From: Whalleya microplaca
Taxonomy: Eukaryota; Ascomycota; Sordariomycetes; Xylariales; Xylariaceae
Assembly: GCA_022497155.1 (NCBI GenBank)
Contig: MU385790.1
Span: 62,001-126,000, forward strand
DNA length: 64,000 nt
Direction of reading: 5' to 3'
Within the stretch, counting starts at the first letter, position 1, and every line of letters begins with the position of its first letter. The translations under genes were made by a program, and so were the position numbers. The notes under the pieces were generated by a model. The model made no database searches. It was not told the DNA's origin and worked only from the letters and a program-made list of their open reading frames with translations. Shown here in pieces: positions 33,249 through 43,188 of the stretch.

Positions 33249-34404
33249 ATGAAGTTCTCAAGTCTTTCGCTGTTCCTCGGGGCCGCCCTCGCGGCTCCCA
33301 CTAACGAGCAGGTCTCTAGTCGCCAGGCATCGCAGAGCATCAACGAGCTTTTCAAAGCTAAAGGCAAGCTCTATTATGGGAATATCGCGGATGCAGGAAC
33401 GCTCTCCAATACCCAGAATGCCGCCATCCTCAAGGCTGATTTTGGGCAGCTCACTCCCGAGAACAGTATGAAGTGGGGGTCCATCGAGCCCACCCAAGGC
33501 CAGTTCAAGTTTGACGGCGCCGATACGCTTGTCGATTTCGCTGAGTCGAATAATCTGACCATCCGGGGTCACACGTTGGTTTGGCATTCGCAACTGCCGA
33601 GTTGGGTCGAGAACATCACAGATGCGGCGGAATTGACTTCGGTCATTCAGACCCACGTTACCAATGTCATGTCTCGCTATGCTGGTCGCATTCGAGCCTG
33701 GGTATGTTGCGTACTTGTTGAAAAGAGAGCATAGACTAATAGCGCCGCTTAGGATGTCGTGAATGAGATCTTCAATGAAGACGGGTCCCTCCGCCAGTCC
33801 GTGTTCTCCAACGTTCTCGGCGAGGACTTCGTCCGCATCGCCTTCGAGGCCGCCCGCGCTGCTGACCCCAATGCTGTGTTGTACATCAACGAATTCAACC
33901 TTGATAGTGCTAGTTATGCTAAACTCACAACTGGAATGGTGGCACATGTCAAGAAATGGATTGCGGCAGGCATCCCTATCGACGCCATTGGTTAGTTCTG
34001 CTCAACATTGCCTTGAGCGCTACCGCTAACTTCACATTCGCAGGTTCGCAAACCCATCTCTCCCAAGGCGGCTTTCCTTCCAGCGGAATCCAAGGCGCTT
34101 TGGAAGCTCTAGCTGCAACCAACGTCTCAGAGATCGCGGTCACTGAGCTCGACATTGCTGGTGCGGCGGCAAACGACTACGTTGCAGTTACCAATGCCTG
34201 CCTCGCTGTCGCAAACTGTGTTGGGGTCACAGTTTGGGGCGTCAGCGACAAGGTACGTCTTTATTCAATCAGCCTCACTAATATCACGGCTAATATGACG
34301 GACAACAGGATTCCTGGCGAGCTAGCACAACACCTCTTCTGTTCGACCAAAGCTTCCAGGTTAAGGACGCCTACAACGCGGTTGCGGAAGCTTTGCAGGT
34401 TTAA
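33249..34404 (+). CDS. Secreted GH10 endo-1,4-beta-xylanase
   Basis: Four exons, 33249-33701, 33753-33990, 34044-34252 and 34309-34404, introns 51, 53 and 56 nt, 331 residues. The signal peptide is [17 protein letters not shown]. The GH10 barrel is complete: [33 protein letters not shown], the acid/base Glu in [10 protein letters not shown] (about residue 156), [19 protein letters not shown], and the nucleophile Glu in AVTELDIAG (about residue 265), then [12 protein letters not shown] near the end. There is no carbohydrate-binding module, so it is a minimal catalytic enzyme. It cleaves the xylan backbone with retention of configuration and works in the extracellular space. Such genes are normally xylose- or arabinose-induced and glucose-repressed in fungi; I did not confirm regulator sites here. 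Confidence 0.95.
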
Positions 34405-34645
34405 TTTACGAGTACTCGGAATATTCTAGTTCTTGAAGCATCATAGCAAAATTACCTTTTTTGTACATATGTTCACTGTCTTCCTAGTTGAGACTTAGTA
34501 GGAAATGTTGAATGATCGATATGTTCCGTGTTTACTACTACGCAATTGTAACATTTGCAGCTACAGATGATTGTTGACGGCATATAAGTACATGTTTACT
34601 GGATACTATGCGAATCTCGCAGCCGTATCTCTCTAATCTAGCCGC

Positions 34646-35605
34646 TTAGCTAGGTATCCTTTTCGCATCGCGCATAAACCCTCTCTTCCTCGTAGCCAGG
34701 TGCTCGCGCATCACCCATAGAGCAGACAGCTTGTCTTCAGGTGGATTTTCAAGCGCCGACAGTTCATCGTGAAGTGCCTTATACTCTTCCCAGTCCCTAT
34801 TTACCTGTAGTGCCTCTTCATACAGGTCATGGGAAATGGCTATCTTATGCCCGTTTCCATCATGAGTGAATGCAGTATCGTTTACCGCTGCCCTCGGGTT
34901 CTCTGCAGATGGAGATAAATATGAATCCCCCAGACGCTGTGGATCCGGCCTATATGTACTTAGAAAGGGGCCCATATTGGCGAACTGTTGCCATGACTGT
35001 CCCAGATCGAATTCACCGCGCTGTAAGACGCGGTTCCTAAAGACCTTCCAGGGCCACAACTCGATCTGGTTGCTGTCGTCCTTCCAGAACTTACGGGCAA
35101 CTTCTTGCAGGTACTCATGCGGATTACCGTCACAGTCCAGCGTGACGTAGGCATGTGCGGATAGCCTGCATTCGTACAGGTTAGTGCCGAAACGTAGGGT
35201 GATATGCATATCTGCAGGCTCGATAAAAAATTCATTCTCGCGAGAACCAGTCGAACTTGAACTCAATGAACCATCAACAGGAATTTTAAAGCCTTCGTCC
35301 CGTTTATACTGACAATCGTGAGCGGTCTTGATGATCCACACATGAGTCAAGGCCAGTGACTTGGCGATCGCTTTTGCGAAGTTGTTGTGCGCCCAGATCC
35401 AATCGTAATTCTTTAGATCTATTTTATTCATCCATACCACTAATGGATCATCTGCTGTTCCTGTACCATACACTCGATTTGGGTTTCGCAGAGCATTGTT
35501 GTATCTCTCCTCCTCCTCCGCACTCTTACAAGGGTCGAAAGCAGGGGGGATGGGATCCCCACGATACCATCTCTTCACCGGGGTTCTGGACATCTTAGTT
35601 TCCAT
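34646..35605 (-). CDS. Conserved-looking protein of unknown function
   Basis: Single exon, 319 residues from METKMSRTPVKRW; a second in-frame ATG at 35593 is equally possible. No signal peptide or membrane segment. The protein is hydrophilic with a Trp-rich core (WMNKIDLKNYDWIWAHNNF, LALTHVWIIKTAHDC), a central beta-rich part (EFFIEPADMHITLRFGTNLY, LSAHAYVTLDCDGNPHEY) and a C-terminal helical part rich in Glu and Lys (VNRDWEEYKALHDELSAL, LSALWVMREHLATRKRGFM). Codon use and length argue that it is a real gene. I do not recognise the family or a catalytic motif. It converges on the xylanase gene with only about 240 bases between their ends. Confidence 0.6.
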   Translation of the reverse strand: METKMSRTPVKRWYRGDPIPPAFDPCKSAEEEERYNNALRNPNRVYGTGTADDPLVVWMNKIDLKNYDWIWAHNNFAKAIAKSLALTHVWIIKTAHDCQYKRDEGFKIPVDGSLSSSSTGSRENEFFIEPADMHITLRFGTNLYECRLSAHAYVTLDCDGNPHEYLQEVARKFWKDDSNQIELWPWKVFRNRVLQRGEFDLGQSWQQFANMGPFLSTYRPDPQRLGDSYLSPSAENPRAAVNDTAFTHDGNGHKIAISHDLYEEALQVNRDWEEYKALHDELSALENPPEDKLSALWVMREHLATRKRGFMRDAKRIPS

Positions 35606-36406
35606 TTCAAGTCAGTCAAATGAAACGATATTGTAGAACTAAATGTGCCTTTAATCGTAATACTACAAGATAATTTGAAGCATTTCGCGTCACTTTTAAA
35701 CCAAGCATCTTGCCTTTGAACAAAACCTTTCTTTGAATGAGCGACATGACATTCAATTCAATGTAATGCTTTATGGTTTCCCAGTGCCCTTTTCACAAAG
35801 CATATGTTACAGAGGCATTTAGACATCTCGAGGTCTAGTGGAAAAGACTCGTTGTTATGAAAGAAAAAGCATCCAGAATGTCGAGCGTAAGACACTACCA
35901 ATGCGATTATCGAACTTCACATAGCGATATATGGCCATAAGGTTCAAAGGCAGTAACCAATATACCGGAAATAAAGTATATTAATAATGATATGTGATTG
36001 GGCTTATAACCAACACAGTGCATCTGTTACCGGAACGTTTTCTTTGTAAACAGACTCAAGTGTCTCATCTGTGGAATCCACATATTGTAAGGGATCCGTG
36101 ACGATTCTGGATCTCTTTGTTCTCTGGCAACTGGCTTTGATCATTATACCTAAATCGAAATGCTATTCAAGCGGGAGCAATGCATCTCTCCAATTGCTAA
36201 AGACCCCGAAAAAGCCAGACTTGGATCTCAATTCAATAACTATCAGCAGATCAAAGTTCTAATATAGCATTTAATAATTTGCAGCACCTGTCTATCTCGC
36301 TATTAGTCATGAGCTCATTCTTCCGGCACCTTTGAACGATTGAACACTGTATGGGAGAGTTAATGCCTTGGCCTTCTGTAGTAATTGATTATTTTCTTTG
36401 TTGAGC
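35606..36406. other. Intergenic between divergent genes
   Basis: About 800 AT-rich bases with no recognised gene or element. Confidence 0.5.
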
Positions 36407-38384
36407 ATGGCGGGAGAGCATCATCAAACCAACAGCATCCCCGACTACGCACATGTTGAGAATCCGGAGAGATATATCCACGGGGGATTCCATCCTATCC
36501 ACCTAGGCGAATTCATTGATGCAGGTGAACGATTTAAAGTTGAACACAAGCTCGGATACAACGAATCCTCTACAACATGGCTCTGTTTCGATTATTTGAA
36601 GGGCTATTGGGTAGGAGTTCAAATCTTCGTGGCAGATGGTGCTTCAGAGGACTCACGAGGATTGTCGGCACTGCAGCTTTTCAGAGATCATCCAAGAGAG
36701 AAACTTGAGTCGAACTACATTTTCCCTCCTTTGGGTCATTTCTGCATTGATGGCCCAAATGGTATCCATTTCTGTTTGGTACTCCCATTTCTTGGACCAG
36801 CGCTTAGTTATCGCCTAAGTGGTATTGGGCTGGATACGCCAGAGCTTCTCACTAGTCTATGCTTCCAAGCATCAATTGGCCTAAAATACCTCCACGAGAA
36901 GGGGATATGCCATGGTGGTACGAGATCGATATCCATCTGGGTTCTGGACCGTGAATAAGGCTAACAGACTTCCAGACTTCACACCGGACAACATGAGGCT
37001 ACAGATCGACACGACTGCTATGGGTGGTACGAATACGCATGATATCCTCGGAAAGCCGAGACATTGGAACCTCGAAGACCCTTCTAATAGTAAAACGAAT
37101 GGCAGCCAGCCACGATACCTTGTCGAACCAGTAAATATTTACGACATAGAGAAAAGATTCCGCACAGGACGAGTCGCGATCGTTGGGTTTGGAAAATCAT
37201 ATTCGGTTACCGAAATACCACAGACTGAATCGTCTGACAAAAACTACGATCCACCAGAGGTTCGATTACATAAGAAACCAGCAGGCCGTGCTAGTGACAT
37301 ATGGTCGCTTGCCGCCAGTATCCATCTCCTTCGGTCCAGGAGACCTTTGCTAGACCGTTTAGACTCTAAAGCTGGTGTGGTGTCTTGGTTATCATGGGCT
37401 TTTGGGCCATTTCCGGCGGAAAGCCAGGAGTCGCTCAAGGAGTTCCTGAATGATGATTTTATAGCTCCCTGTGAAGTGGATGCTTCAACTAGATCACCGC
37501 TCGTATCGTGGGGTGACGATGCAGAGGAAGTGCCAGTACAATGGCATGACTTACCACGCGAATGGGCAGAATACCGACGAGAATTACTACCCATGCTCTT
37601 AGGTTCACATGCAGAACAATATTCGAGAAGGGCAAGGAGAGGGACGTCTAAACATAACGAGGATCGAGACTCGTTTCTCCCGGTATATCTGGTGTCTAGT
37701 CAACAAAGGTGGCGGGATGCCCTGAAGGAAAGGGAGGAATGCACTGGTTACCGGTCGCTTATCCACGAAGACCTAAGTCGGGAACGTGTCTGGTATCGGG
37801 AGACTGAGTCACTAAGGAATGAGCAGTACAACGATCAGGTTGAAGCTGCAAGCAAAATGAAGAAACCCGACATTTCGGAAACAACGCTGGATTCGAATGA
37901 ATGCATGGTAAATGATACTACTTCGCAAGACCCATCTGACCAAGTAGTTTCCTCGCATGCCCTCAAGTCGCCTATCTTAAACATTTCGAAAGGGGGCGAT
38001 GACGAGAAACACGACGAAAAGCCGGATCCGGAAGACCCACATCCCTCTGCAACGGGGTCTACGGCCCCCGAGAGAGGCTCTCCGAGTCGCAAAAGACATT
38101 TGACCGAGCCGGATAGGCAATACTGTCCCCCATCGAAGCGATATCGTTCAAAGTATGTGGCTGAACATACGTTACGGGATCAGATAGAATGCACCGAGAT
38201 TGAGGACATGACTAAGTTTGCGTATCGCCTACCGAAGAAAGAGGTTGATGTACTGGGGGATTTACTACTTGGTATGCTAAAGACTGACCCAAAGGAGCGC
38301 ATTGGCATTGTTGAAGTTGTTAGTCATAAGTGGTTCGGGGATAGGTGGGCACAGCACCACAATGAGCCCTCAACAGATGAATAA
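36407..38384 (+). CDS. SRPK-like protein kinase homologue, probable pseudokinase
   Basis: Two exons, 36407-36917 and 36976-38384, across a 58-nt intron, 639 residues. The splice rebuilds the catalytic loop HGDFTPDNMRL (about residues 169-179), with the HRD-type Asp present. The glycine-rich loop is degenerate (KLGYNESSTTWL). In WVGVQIF the Lys of the VAIK motif is replaced by Gln (about 72). The DFG motif is GFG (IVGFGKSY, about 241), so the Mg-binding Asp is missing. DPPE stands for APE, and ASDIWSLA is the alpha-F segment. The final C-lobe helices (GDLLLGMLKTDPKERIG...SHKWF) come only after about 230 residues of charged, Ser-rich, probably disordered insertion with SRKRHL. The layout, with a long insert late in the C-lobe, recalls fungal SRPK-type kinases. 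Lacking two of the catalytic residues, it is probably inactive or atypical; a scaffolding role is inference. Confidence 0.78.
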
Positions 38385-40066
38385 ATTCAGCGCCATACCT
38401 TTGGCTTCGTTCGACCATCGTCCCATCAATCATATGAGCTTTTATGAATTGTCACAGGTAACTCTTTCGTAGAAGCATATTGCCGACTTTTTGTCCAGTC
38501 ATATGCAAATGGCCCATTCCCCTATCCCGTGTATTGATACCGGCGTCACATCTTGAATGTATTCCATGTTTGCTCCGGGATATTCCGCAATCGCGCAGCT
38601 TTATACTAAGACCCCGGTGATGAACGCCGGTTGAGCTCTGTGTAGCCGGATGGAATCGAAGTGGGACGGACGCAATGTCACGTTAGCTGCCGAAGGTTCA
38701 GTTCGTTATTCATGTCTGAATACAGCTGGTGTTGTTGCTGGTCGGGATCCTCGATGTGTTCATCATGATGTAGCTAAGTTAGTTCACGCGCAAACATATC
38801 AGGTGGACCAGGAGGATCCGTACTCGGGTTGGACACCATTGTCGCCAGGGTCCCGAAGCCGGAGGTGCGGGCTAGGGCGGCCGAGATGTTCGGCATATGC
38901 GCATTGAGAGCATCCCGACGCTCCGATTGGCACAGGGGTATCTTGAAATGCGGCTCTGTGGTAGTGATTGATTTTACGTCAACGGTTGATTTCGCGCCAA
39001 TCAATGGCCTTACTCATGTCGATGAGCGATTTCATGGGTAGGCTGTTTCTTAAAACAGTATTTCCCTATCCTATTCCGTCCGGGATAGCGGGAATAGTAG
39101 CCTTTTTGGTTCGTCCACCATCGATCCAGAATCTCTAAAGACAGATCCAGATTCTACCATCTCTACCAAAGGAACCACGGGGTCAATCGCGTCGGGAATT
39201 CAACATCTTAGATTTCACTCACCTTCGTTATATGAAATTTGCATTATAGAAGACGTCTATATCACTGAGATGCTGGAAATTATTTTCATGAGAAGTTTGC
39301 CCTTGGATTTTGATATTGTTGTGTAATGTGAGAAGTTCCTGTTGGGTAAATTACGTTACACTTTAATCGGAGTTAGGAGATATATGCGCCGAGTATCATT
39401 ATGACCCTGGATAATTGCATAAAGCGGTCATAATGATTTCCATGCTCAACCGGCTATTGACAAGGTCTAGGCTATTTGGCAGCTTGGCAATGTTCCCCAA
39501 TCTCCCAATTAGAATGTAGTCAACTTCGCGACAGACGACGGATTCCCGATGTTATTAATCAACGAAAACCCGAGATCTGCCATATCGTGCTTACCCATGC
39601 AGCTCGCGCCTCACCCGTCCAGGCCGTCTCGGTCACAAGACACAGCTGCTTACACATACAACGTGGCCGTCTACGGCAATCCAAGTGGATGCCGGCGCTT
39701 CCGGAAGGAATAGATGTTAGTCACCCAGTTGGGCTGGTAGTGTCACCAGCAGGGTTTGCAGGGTCCTACATGCGTACATATGTACAAGTAGTGTAGGTTA
39801 GATCGTCCTAGGATCCCGGCGCTACTAGCTGCTAGGAACAAAAGCTTAACTTTGGAAGGGGAAAGTAAGCTCATTTCCAAGGGTCTTCTTGCCTCTCCTT
39901 TGTTGACATTAGGACCCTTTCTTCACTTGCCGTCTTTGTCTAATACAATTCATATGTATGTACGGAATATCAATATGATCAAGTGACATCACATCTTGTC
40001 TGATCATTATTACATATTCTCCCCCTTAAGATTCGCTGTGGCCAAGGCTGTATAAGCATCGCTACC
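38385..40066. other. Intergenic with hairpin and possible small remnant
   Basis: About 1.7 kb. The minus strand of 38774-39004 holds an open stretch including IPLCQSERRDALNAHMPNIS and DPPGPPDMFAREL that looks protein-like and is preceded by a short separate frame (MKSLIDMSKAIDWREIN), but no valid intron joins them; it may be a decayed gene. A 12-bp inverted repeat at 39395-39437 is listed separately. Confidence 0.35.
39395..39437. repeat. Perfect 12-bp inverted repeat
   Basis: ATCATTATGACC at 39395-39406 and its exact complement GGTCATAATGAT at 39426-39437, with 19 bases between. It could form a hairpin or be a palindromic binding site; no gene lies within 600 bases. Confidence 0.65.
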
Positions 40067-40965
40067 ATGCCGTGGGCAACGAACCCCATCTTCCGTAGGA
40101 GCACTGCGGCCGACGATGTTGAAGCCGCCACTACTTCACGCCAGGAAATAACGAGGAGCATTAAGGATGGCTTCAAAGAACCAACCGACAGGTTCACCGC
40201 GCACCAGCTCTTTTACATATTTATACTCGATGGAGTCGGCGCTTTCATCCTGTCTGCGGCCATAAACTTCGCTATTGCATACGGTAAATTTCATCTCTCT
40301 ATGGAGTAGGCCGCTACTTTAATTTCTCCTTGTGCTTGCTGACTAACACCACTGTAGCTATGTATGGACATGAGGACACCGACGCAAGGCCCATTCGCCT
40401 ATGGCAATTTCCAAACACACTTGCTGGAGATGCCGCTGTCACCATCATCGTCCAGTGTCTCATCACATGGCACATTGAGCTCATCATTGTCAACCGCGAC
40501 CTGAAGAAGGGCGGTGTGCACCCCATCGGCTTCATTCCGGAGCCCAAGAACCGCCTGATGCGCTGGTTCATGTTCCTGGATCGGGAAGAGGAAACGCATA
40601 GGGTTAGGGGCTTTCTGCACTGGATAACATTCCTCCGCTCTCAGATCCTGCGCGCCTTGCTGGTAGCCGTCGTGTGCTTCCCCTTCATCTGGGGCCCGAC
40701 CATCGGCTTTCTGGTCTTGACGGGCCGGAAGGAAGGCAATGACTGGTATTATGATAAGGTGTGGACACCGCAGTATTTCAAGCTTGTTCAGGGAGGCGCG
40801 CTGGGACTGCTGACCACACCGTTCATGGTGATTTTCTGGCTTACGAGATGTGGCTGGGCGTTAAAGAACAATGCGACACAACCTGAGCCGAGTAGTGAGG
40901 AGCGAAGTGGGGAACAGAGTGGTGGTGAGGAAAGTGGTGACGAGCGAAACGACGATGAACGGTGA
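40067..40965 (+). CDS. Four-pass membrane protein of unknown function
   Basis: Two exons, 40067-40283 and 40358-40965, with a 74-nt intron (branch CTGAC just before the acceptor), 274 residues. The splice joins FAIAY to AMYGHEDTDARPIRLWQFP. Four hydrophobic segments are visible: LFYIFILDGVGAFILSAAIN, AAVTIIVQCLITWHIELIIV, LRALLVAVVCFPFIWGPTIG and LVQGGALGLLTTPFMVIFWL. The C-terminal 30 residues are strongly acidic and repetitive (EERSGEQSGGEESGDERN). It resembles a group of uncharacterised fungal membrane proteins, possibly the DUF2456 group with yeast members, but I am not certain. No transport signature is evident. Confidence 0.65.
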
Positions 40966-41092
40966 TGATAGCTCAGGATACGGCTTTCGCTTGCGGATTA
41001 GAATTAGACTAATATCTCCAGTACCGACGTAAACTTATACCCACAGAGCATTGCATTATCTTAGACGCATGGCAGGTACTCAATAGAATATC

Positions 41093-42761
41093 TCAACCAT
41101 ATCTCACTGTCCCCGTCCCTTCCCGGAACCAATCGTCTGTAGCAAGCGCCTCCTCAGGCGACGCATGATTGATAATCGTGCTTTTCGTCGTGGTGTATGC
41201 ATGATACGCATCAATACCATTCTCACTCCCAACGCCGCTCGATGACTTCGCACCACCCCACGGACTACTTGGATCATTACGATGGTGCGTGTTTACCCAC
41301 GTAATACCTGCATCAATTTGCTCCGAGACGCGAAAGGCCTGGGCGAGATCCTGCGTCCAGATACCAGCACCCAACCCAAACTCACTGTCGTTCGCCAGCT
41401 CAATGGCTTCTTCCTCCGTGTCAAACCCGACGACGACGATCACAGGACCGAAGGCCTCCTCTTTCCAGATACGAGATCTGAGGATACTGTGCTGATGGGT
41501 AGCCGAGATAATCGTTGGCGCGAAATAATACCCATTGGCAAAATTGGTTTCGTCAATGCGACTCATACCACGCATCCTGTGACATCCAGCTTCCACCCGT
41601 ATGCCAGGCTTGGCCAGAACATCCTCGACCAACTCCTCGACATGTTGAAGCTGCTTCATCGATATCAAGGGCCCCATCATCGTTTCCGGGTTACTTGGGG
41701 CTCCCATGTGTCGTCTGATCAATAGCGTCTTGGCCTTCAACCTATGCAACAAGTCCGGCAAGATCTTGTTATCCACAATAATCCTCGTACTCGCGATGCA
41801 CGTCTGCCCACTGGCTATAAAGCTCCCAAACGCGATCCCGTTGACCGCCATCTGCACATCGGCGCTCTCAAACACAATCAACGGCGCCTTGCCCCCGAGC
41901 TCCGCCGTGTACCGCGCCAGATTCCCGCCCACGATCGTCCCGATCGCCCGCCCCGCCGCCGTGCCCCCCGTCACATCCACCTTCCGCACCAACGGATGTC
42001 CCACGAGCGCCTGGCCCGTCGACGCGCCGTACCCGGGCAGCACGCTGAACACGCCGTCGGGGACGCCGGCGTCCTTGAGGATGCGCCCCAGGCGCAGCGA
42101 CGTCAGCGGCGTCAGCTCGCTCGGCTTGAGCACCACCGAGTTCCCCGCCGCCAGCGCGGGCGCCAGCTTCTTCACCGCGATCAGCAGCGGGTGGTTGAAG
42201 GGCGTGATCAGGACCACGACGCCCAGCGGCACGCGCGTGAGGAAGTTGTGCAGCTTGCCCGTCGTCGGCAGCACGGGCGCCTCCTCCACGCGCAGGAGCG
42301 ACGCGTAGTACTTGAACCACTTGGTCAGGCTCGGCACCTGCGCGTTCATCTCGCGGATCGGGCGCCCCGTCTGCTGCACCTCTAGGGCGATGAGCTCGGG
42401 GAGCGCGGCGGATAGGAGGGCTGCACAGGTGTCGAGGACGTCAGCGCGCTGGTGTCGCGGTGCCTTGGACCATACCCCGGATTTGAAGGTGTCTTGCGCC
42501 TGAATGATGGTGTAGTCTACGTCTGAGACGGAGGCTGCATGACAACTGAGATGCGGAGATGAGACTCTTGCTGCTTACGAGAGTGTAAATAGATGGACTC
42601 ACTGCGTAAAGACCTCGCCTGTCGAAGGGTCCTCCACTGGTATACTGCCATACTGGTCAGTAAGTGGGAATTCGCTGTAGAGGGCGACATATTGACTCTC
42701 ACAGTTCAGCACTTCCTATCTGCTCAGTACCCGCAACCCACATGAGATAAGCGTCCGTCAT
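41093..42761 (-). CDS. NAD(P)-dependent aldehyde dehydrogenase
   Basis: Three exons, 42761-42742 (20 nt), 42674-42603 and 42545-41093, introns 67 and 57 nt, give 514 residues. The middle and last exons join as EFPLTDQYGSIPVEDPSTGE and HAASVSDVDYTI, the usual start of ALDH enzymes. The tiny first exon (MTDAYLI) is the least certain part; an upstream ATG at 42773 would add four residues. ALDH hallmarks are all present: ITPFNHPLL, KPSELTPL, VDVTGGTAAGR, ELGGKAP (general-base Glu), FIASGQTCIAST (catalytic Cys), EEAFGPVIVV and WVNTHH. It oxidises an aldehyde to an acid; the substrate cannot be told, although the form is close to salicylaldehyde/vanillin-type fungal ALDHs. The stretch around 41870-42400 is unusually GC-rich and C-ending in codon use compared with the 3' part. 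Confidence 0.88.
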
Positions 42762-42773
42762 TTTGGGGATCAT

Positions 42774-43188
42774 AAACTCTCTTCAATTAGTCGTTGTGAG
42801 AATGAAACAACCGAAACAGACCACTGGACAATGCGCCCCCAACCGATTATGTATATGCGTGCAGCGATTTACCCTTATCAATTGAGTAGCATCCGAAATC
42901 TATACTGAGAAGTTGGCACCTAATGCCAACCCCGACGCAGAGCTCCGGTCTGGTTACAAACATCATCGGAGTTGACCGGAGGCGCGTGATTCTCCAAAAC
43001 TTCACGTCTGAATTCTGTAACCTTCCCCGAATCTTAAATATAATAGCCGCGATAAGTTTCTTGCCACATTGCTACACTCGCTGACTGGCCCGTGAGTGTT
43101 TTACTTTAACCGCCAAAACTCCAGCTCATCATCACACGATCGCAACCCGCATCTCATCCCTCGTCCCTCAGTACGAAATAAGTATACT
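42774..43188. other. Intergenic, no gene seen
   Basis: About 415 bases with the ALDH promoter. A 7-bp inverted repeat GTTGGCA...TGCCAAC occurs at 42912-42930, sharing its TAATGCCAAC half with the hairpin at 48772. Confidence 0.45.

Noticed and set aside
33258..33947. 229-codon frame antisense to the xylanase
   Set aside because: Crosses the GH10 intron 33702-33752 and mirrors the coding strand.
41706..42385. Two long plus-strand frames over the aldehyde dehydrogenase (200 and 213 codons)
   Set aside because: Caused by GC-rich codons of the minus-strand ALDH, which has complete motifs.
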